In this document: piece by piece, positions 7,209 to 10,477 of the stretch | Layout of the letters: each line of letters opens with the position of its first letter | Numbering within the stretch: position 1 is the stretch's first letter | Source of the DNA: Bryobacteraceae bacterium | GTDB lineage: Bacteria > Acidobacteriota > Terriglobia > Bryobacterales > Bryobacteraceae | Reading direction: 5' to 3' | NCBI GenBank assembly: GCA_025929455.1 | Contig: JAICMB010000069.1 | Location: 1 to 10,477 of the forward strand | DNA length: 10,477 nucleotides | The notes under the pieces: model-generated | Seen by the model: only the letters and a program-made list of their open reading frames with translations | The model's database searches: none | What the model was told of the DNA's origin: nothing | Translations under genes and position numbers: made by a program

Positions 7209-8158
7209 GCCTCAAAAAGCGAGTTCACAAATTCCTGCGCATCGAACGGCAGCAGATCGCCGGTCTTCTCACCCACACCGACATAACGAATCGGCAGATT
7301 GAGCTCGCGCGCAATCGCCACCACGATGCCGCCTTTTGCCGTTCCGTCGAGTTTCGTCAGCACAATGCCCGTCACGCCGCTCGTTTCAGTGAACTTGCGC
7401 GCCTGCTCCAGCCCGTTCTGCCCCGTTGTCGCATCAAGCACCAGCAGCACGTCATGCGGCGCGTCCGGAATCACCTTCTGCGCGGTGCGCCGCATCTTCT
7501 CGAGCTCACTCATCAGGTTCGCCTTCGTGTGCAGCCGCCCCGCGGTGTCCACGATCACGTAATCTACTTTGCGCGCCTTGGCCGCCTGCAGCGCATCGAA
7601 CACCACCGCGCTCGGATCCGATCCCGCCGATTGATGAATCACCTGCGTGCCGGTGCGCTCGCCCCACAGTTCCAACTGCTCGATTGCAGCCGCGCGAAAC
7701 GTATCCGCCGCACACAACAGGACACTCCGACCCTCGCCCTGGTAGCGCGCCGCAAGCTTTCCGATCGTGGTGGTCTTGCCGCTGCCGTTCACGCCCACGA
7801 TCATGACCACCGCCGGAGGTTGCGCCACGCGGGGCACGGGCCGCTCCGATGCTTCGAGCACCTGTAGAATATGTTCGCGAATCAGTCGCTTCACCTCGCC
7901 GGCATCGGCGATGAGATGACGGTCTACGCGCTGGCGTATGCTTTCGAGAATTTCGGCGGTAGTGCGCGGGCCGACGTCGGCCGTGATCAGCGCGTACTCG
8001 ATTTCATCGAGCAGGTCCTGATCGATCTCTTTACGGCCCGCAAAAGCGTCCTCCAGCCGCTCCATAAGACCGCTGCGGGTCTTCTGGACACCGGCTTTGA
8101 GACGTTCGAGGAGATTAGGTTCCTGCTCTGTCGAGCCGAACAGCGTCTGAATGGCCAA
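7205..8158 (-). CDS. ftsY: signal recognition particle receptor FtsY
   Basis: SRP receptor GTPase that docks SRP-ribosome complexes at the inner membrane for co-translational insertion of membrane proteins. The 317 residues are essentially the NG domain, without the long acidic A domain of the E. coli protein. The N-domain helices occupy about 15-105. The GTPase motifs follow: P-loop GVNGSGKTT at 122-130, DTFRAAA at 152-158, DTAGR at 204-208, TKLDGTAKGG at 268-277 and GEKTGDL at 296-302. The start is TTG at 8158, three bases after the DUF488 stop. The next internal ATG would remove the first N-domain helix, so TTG is preferred despite a weak ribosome site. The short N-terminal helix with LLERLKAGVQKTR may act as the membrane-targeting segment (inference). 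Confidence 0.96.
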   Translation of the reverse strand: MAIQTLFGSTEQEPNLLERLKAGVQKTRSGLMERLEDAFAGRKEIDQDLLDEIEYALITADVGPRTTAEILESIRQRVDRHLIADAGEVKRLIREHILQVLEASERPVPRVAQPPAVVMIVGVNGSGKTTTIGKLAARYQGEGRSVLLCAADTFRAAAIEQLELWGERTGTQVIHQSAGSDPSAVVFDALQAAKARKVDYVIVDTAGRLHTKANLMSELEKMRRTAQKVIPDAPHDVLLVLDATTGQNGLEQARKFTETSGVTGIVLTKLDGTAKGGIVVAIARELNLPIRYVGVGEKTGDLLPFDAQEFVNSLFEA

Positions 8159-8161
8159 GTC

Positions 8162-8512
8162 TCATCTTAACTTGCGGTCGAGAAAATGCTTCAGCGCGAC
8201 GGCGTTGTTGTGCTCCGTATCGTGGCTGCTGTAAAGCAGCGTCAGCGTGCCGTCGTGCGCTTTGTCGAGCAGCGGCTGCCACGCTTCCCGATGCTCGGCG
8301 AGTTCCTTGTCATACCGCTTCTGAAACTCCGGCCACTTGGCAGGGTCGTGCGAAAACCACTTACGCAGCTCGGTGCTGGGGGCGACATCTTTGTCCCAGC
8401 CCTCAGCGATCAAATTCTCTTTCTTCATCCCGCGCGGCCACAGGCGCTCCACCAAAAAGCGGTGCCCGTCGCCGCGCTCCACCGGATCGTATACTCGCTT
8501 GATCTGAATCAT
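8162..8512 (-). CDS. DUF488 family protein
   Basis: A 116-residue cytoplasmic protein that matches the short YeaO-like branch of the DUF488 family. Recognisable conserved blocks are VERLWPRGMKK near 21-31, DVAPSTELRKWFSHDP at about 42-57 and LLYSSHDTEHNNAVAL at about 92-107. There is no signal peptide or membrane segment. No reaction is established for this family, and none can be read from the residues. The ATG overlaps the stop of the upstream small gene as ATGA, and the stop lies three bases before the ftsY TTG, so it is co-transcribed with ftsY. Whether it is linked to SRP function is unknown; such close packing is general in this run. Confidence 0.9.
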   Translation of the reverse strand: MIQIKRVYDPVERGDGHRFLVERLWPRGMKKENLIAEGWDKDVAPSTELRKWFSHDPAKWPEFQKRYDKELAEHREAWQPLLDKAHDGTLTLLYSSHDTEHNNAVALKHFLDRKLR

Positions 8513-8838
8513 GGTTGCGCAGACGTCCGCGGCAGCGCCGCCCGCAAGCGTCCCACCAGCGCCCCGGCGTAACGCGCCGCGATCCGTCGTCCTCTATGAG
8601 GCTTGTAAGGCTTTCCAGTATCGGGCCGGAACCGGCTTACCACCGCGGCGTCTTCGTTCGACAGTTCGCCGCGCCCGTGCGCCTCCCGCATCTGCCGCTC
8701 CACCAGCAGCATACGCTCAAATACCGCGTGATCAGCGATATATGCGGATTCGATGAGCGCCCGCTCGGTAATCGACCCCCGGTCGAGAATGTAGCGGTAG
8801 AGCTGCTCCGTGCTGATAACGAGCTGTTTGGTGCGCAT
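8509..8838 (-). CDS. small hypothetical protein, first gene of the minus-strand run
   Basis: A 109-residue reading frame from the ATG at 8838; a TTG at 8847 would add three residues. I do not recognise the family. The first two thirds, from about QLYRYILDRGSITERAL to the segment with FERMLLVERQMREAHG, look helical and charged. The C-terminal third is basic and rich in Arg, Pro and Gly, beginning GKPYKPHRGRR at about 73-83, which could suit nucleic acid contact, though that is a guess. No Cys pairs, signal peptide or membrane helix. Support for it being real: the ATGA overlap with the DUF488 gene, the same strand and packing as the run, and a protein composition less biased than its antisense frame, which is dominated by Arg and Pro. 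No good Shine-Dalgarno or promoter is visible upstream. Confidence 0.65.
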   Translation of the reverse strand: MRTKQLVISTEQLYRYILDRGSITERALIESAYIADHAVFERMLLVERQMREAHGRGELSNEDAAVVSRFRPDTGKPYKPHRGRRIAARYAGALVGRLRAALPRTSAQP

Positions 8839-8886
8839 ACTGGACAACGCCGTTAATCCACTTGCACGTGCATCGCCATATCACAG

Positions 8887-8916
8887 TTGACATCCGCGAG
8901 GTACCCCCGCTACTCT
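8887..8916 (+). promoter_or_regulatory. predicted sigma70-type promoter for the GntR-SIS genes
   Basis: A perfect -35 hexamer TTGACA lies at 8887-8892. Eighteen bases later, TACTCT at 8911-8916 matches the -10 consensus at the first, second and last positions. Transcription would then start at about 8922-8925, inside the operator pair and some 30 bases before the ATG at 8954. The weak -10 is the main doubt. The rest of the 115-base gap (8839-8953) also holds a 10-bp palindrome, tgcacgtgca, at 8863-8872; I see no convincing promoter for the minus-strand genes there. Confidence 0.55.
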
Positions 8917-8921
8917 GGCGT

Positions 8922-8948
8922 CTTGTCTATACAGGCTGTCTAGACAAG
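8922..8948. promoter_or_regulatory. tandem HutC/GntR-type operators
   Basis: Two 10-base near-palindromes lie side by side: tgtctataca at 8924-8933 and the perfect palindrome tgtctagaca at 8937-8946, with centres 13 bases apart. Both contain the HutC-subfamily core GT(C/A)TA(T/G)AC known for NagR/YvoA, DasR and HutC. The whole also forms an 8-bp inverted repeat (cttgtcta 8922-8929, tagacaag 8941-8948). The site overlaps the predicted transcription start and ends five bases before the regulator's ATG, so self-repression by the adjacent GntR protein is the natural reading (inference). Confidence 0.75.
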
Positions 8949-8953
8949 TCACG

Positions 8954-9721
8954 ATGCCTTGGCCCGTCCATCGAGGAAAACTCGCGCCCCTCTACTACCA
9001 GATCCAACAAAAACTTCTGCGCGATATCGCCTCTGGTAAATTCCGCCCCGGACACCCGCTTCCGTCCGAACCCGAAATCGCGCGCCAGGCCGGGGTCAGC
9101 CGCATGACCGCGCGGCAAGCTCTGAAGGCTCTGCGCGACATGGGCGTCACCTACACGGTCCGGGGCAAGGGTACGTTCGCCTCCGCGGCGAAGCTCGTCA
9201 AAGACTTCCGCCAGGTGCAATCGTTCACCGAAGAAATGCGCGCCCGCGGCCTCGAACCGCGCACGCGCTTGCTCTCGCTGAAAGTGATCACTCCCGGACC
9301 CGAGGTTGCGCGCGCCCTGCACCTCGAACCCGAACAGCGCGTCGTGCGGCTCGTTCGCCTCCGCCTCGCGAACAGTTCGCCCATGGGCATCGAATCCAGC
9401 CATCTTCCCGAGCGCCTCTGCCCGGAGATGGCGGACAAGTTTCAAGAGGGCAACTCGCTTTACGAATTTTTGGACGAACACTACGGACTGCGCGTGGTAA
9501 CAGCTGACGAAGTCGTCGAAGCGAGCCCGGTGCGCGCCAAAGAAGCGCACCTGCTGAATGTCGCGCCCGGCGCGCCCGTCTTCCTTTTCACACGGACTTC
9601 GTACCTCGAAGACGGCCACCCGGCCGAGTACGTCAAATCCGTCTACCGCGCGGACCGCTACAAAATCGCGATCCGCCTGACCAGACAAGAACAACCTCAA
9701 TCCCCACGGAGACAATCTTAG
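8954..9721 (+). CDS. GntR-family (HutC subfamily) transcriptional regulator with UTRA domain
   Basis: DNA-binding repressor or activator of 255 residues, normal for the subfamily. The winged helix-turn-helix occupies about 10-78: PLYYQIQQKLLRDIASG, PLPSEPEIARQAGVSR, then MTARQALKAL as recognition region, with the wing ending RGKGTFA at 70-76. The UTRA effector domain runs from about 95 to 240 and ends with the typical YRADRYK at 231-237. UTRA domains bind small ligands such as amino-sugar phosphates or urocanate. The start at 8954 puts the helix-turn-helix in the usual place; it has no strong Shine-Dalgarno. The gene has its own predicted promoter and operators just upstream, and its stop overlaps the next start by one base. 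The downstream SIS protein suggests a sugar-phosphate ligand, but the exact one is unknown. Confidence 0.93.
   Translation: MPWPVHRGKLAPLYYQIQQKLLRDIASGKFRPGHPLPSEPEIARQAGVSRMTARQALKALRDMGVTYTVRGKGTFASAAKLVKDFRQVQSFTEEMRARGLEPRTRLLSLKVITPGPEVARALHLEPEQRVVRLVRLRLANSSPMGIESSHLPERLCPEMADKFQEGNSLYEFLDEHYGLRVVTADEVVEASPVRAKEAHLLNVAPGAPVFLFTRTSYLEDGHPAEYVKSVYRADRYKIAIRLTRQEQPQSPRRQS
9708..9711 (+). promoter_or_regulatory. Shine-Dalgarno GGAG that supports the GTG start at 9721
   Basis: GGAG lies nine bases before the GTG, inside the end of the regulator gene. It is one of the clearer ribosome sites in the window and supports GTG as the start, with the stop/start overlap TAGTG. Confidence 0.65.
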
Positions 9722-10476
9722 TGGCAGCAGAACAGTATCTGACCCGCGTCGCGGAAATCATCGCGGCGATTCGCGAAACACAGAAGGACAAAATCGAGCA
9801 GGCGGGCGCGGCCTTCGCACGCTCCATCCAGGACGGCGGCCGCGTGTACCTGTTCGGCAGCGGGCATTCCGTGATTCCCGTGCTCGACATCTTCCCGCGG
9901 TACGGCAGCTTCGTCGGCTTCCATCCTATTTACGATCCCCGCCTGATGTGGTTCAACGTGGTCGGTCCCGGCGGCGCGCGCGAGTTGCTGTGGCTCGAAC
10001 GGCACGAGGGCTATGTGCCCGTCGTACTGGAAAGCTACAACCTGCAGTCGCGCGACTCCATGCTGGTGTTTTCTCACGGCGGTCTCAACGCCGCGCCCGT
10101 CGAAATGGCGCTCGAAGCCAAGAACAGAGGCCTCACCGTCGTCTCCGTCTCTTCGCACTCCAATCAGAAAAGCGCGAAGCCCACGCACTCCAGCGGAAAA
10201 ACGCTCGCCACCGCGTCGGACATCGCGATCGATAACTGCGTGCCGCCCGAAGACGCGCTCGTCGGCGTCAACGGACAAGCTGAGAAATTCGCGGCCGGTT
10301 CCACCGTTGCAGCGGTCTCCATCGCGATGGCGCTCGTCGCAGAAACCGGCGCGCAGCTTGTGAAGAGCGGAGCCCATCCGCCGACATTCGTCTCGCCCAA
10401 CGTCGGCCTCCCCGCCGGCCACAACCAGGACGTCTTCCGCGCCTACGAGCGCTTCATCCAAGGCAGCCGGGAATGA
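9721..10476 (+). CDS. SIS-domain protein, UPF0309-like
   Basis: A 251-residue cytoplasmic protein with a SIS (sugar isomerase) fold, which in other families binds phosphosugars as isomerase, lyase or regulator. Visible features: an N-terminal helix pair (about 5-37), then GGRVYLFGSGHS at 39-50, the start of the SIS core. A second strand-loop, DSMLVFSHGGLNAAPVEMAL, spans 112-131, where many SIS proteins have an NSG-type loop. SSHS at 144-147 and the family block SDIAIDNCVPPEDA near 166-179 follow, then GSTVAA at 193-198. The arrangement matches the UPF0309 group that accompanies sugar-phosphate operons. The gene overlaps the GntR regulator's stop by one base and ends one base before the window edge, so further operon genes probably follow. 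The substrate is not known; an amino-sugar phosphate is the best guess given the regulator. Confidence 0.88.
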   Translation: MAAEQYLTRVAEIIAAIRETQKDKIEQAGAAFARSIQDGGRVYLFGSGHSVIPVLDIFPRYGSFVGFHPIYDPRLMWFNVVGPGGARELLWLERHEGYVPVVLESYNLQSRDSMLVFSHGGLNAAPVEMALEAKNRGLTVVSVSSHSNQKSAKPTHSSGKTLATASDIAIDNCVPPEDALVGVNGQAEKFAAGSTVAAVSIAMALVAETGAQLVKSGAHPPTFVSPNVGLPAGHNQDVFRAYERFIQGSRE

Positions 10477-10477
10477 G

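Noticed and set aside
8863..8872. Palindrome tgcacgtgca upstream of the small minus-strand gene as a regulator site
   Set aside because: A single 10-bp palindrome of this composition can occur by chance; no second copy or promoter next to it supports a function.
8927..9715. Minus-strand frame of 262 codons opposite the GntR gene
   Set aside because: It mirrors almost exactly the regulator, which has clear winged helix and UTRA motifs; shadow frame.
9718..10461. Minus-strand frame of 247 codons opposite the SIS gene
   Set aside because: Shadow of the SIS-domain gene, which has a ribosome site, operon overlap and family motifs.

Overview
The window is high-GC bacterial DNA with dense, mostly overlapping genes. 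The best guess is an Acidobacteriota genome of the Solibacter/Bryobacter type. That rests on the GEFT-motif repeat protein at the left edge, a palindromic intergenic repeat that looks like ones I remember from that group, and weak or absent Shine-Dalgarno sites with several GTG/TTG starts. No search was possible, so the phylum is an inference.

Layout: (1) 1-1635, plus strand: the C-terminal 544 residues of a protein that continues beyond the left edge. It is a Pro/Ala-rich, probably disordered chain with eleven exact GEFT motifs, part of it a ~123-bp tandem repeat, and it ends in one transmembrane helix. (2) 1657-8838, minus strand, transcribed right to left: a tightly packed run of a small unknown gene, a DUF488 gene, ftsY, ribD, ribE, pyrR, pyrB, pyrC and a D-2-hydroxyacid dehydrogenase with a predicted signal peptide. 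Most junctions are 4-base overlaps or gaps under 20 bases. The one exception is a 75-bp gap between ribD and ribE that holds a perfect 17-bp inverted repeat. (3) 8839-8953: a divergent intergenic region with a sigma70-like promoter and two adjacent HutC/GntR-type operators. (4) 8954-10476, plus strand: a GntR/HutC-family regulator joined to a SIS-domain (UPF0309-like) protein, probably the start of an amino-sugar or sugar-phosphate operon that runs past the right edge.

The genes of the minus-strand run join unrelated jobs: membrane protein targeting (FtsY), two riboflavin steps (deaminase/reductase RibD, riboflavin synthase RibE) and de novo pyrimidine synthesis with its regulator (PyrR, aspartate carbamoyltransferase, dihydroorotase). 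All catalytic residues that can be checked by eye are intact. No tRNA, rRNA, CRISPR array, insertion sequence or phage gene was seen. No FMN riboswitch or PyrR attenuator leader fits in the available spaces. The least explained items are the GEFT repeat protein, the exported-looking dehydrogenase, the intergenic palindrome and the small gene at 8509-8838.
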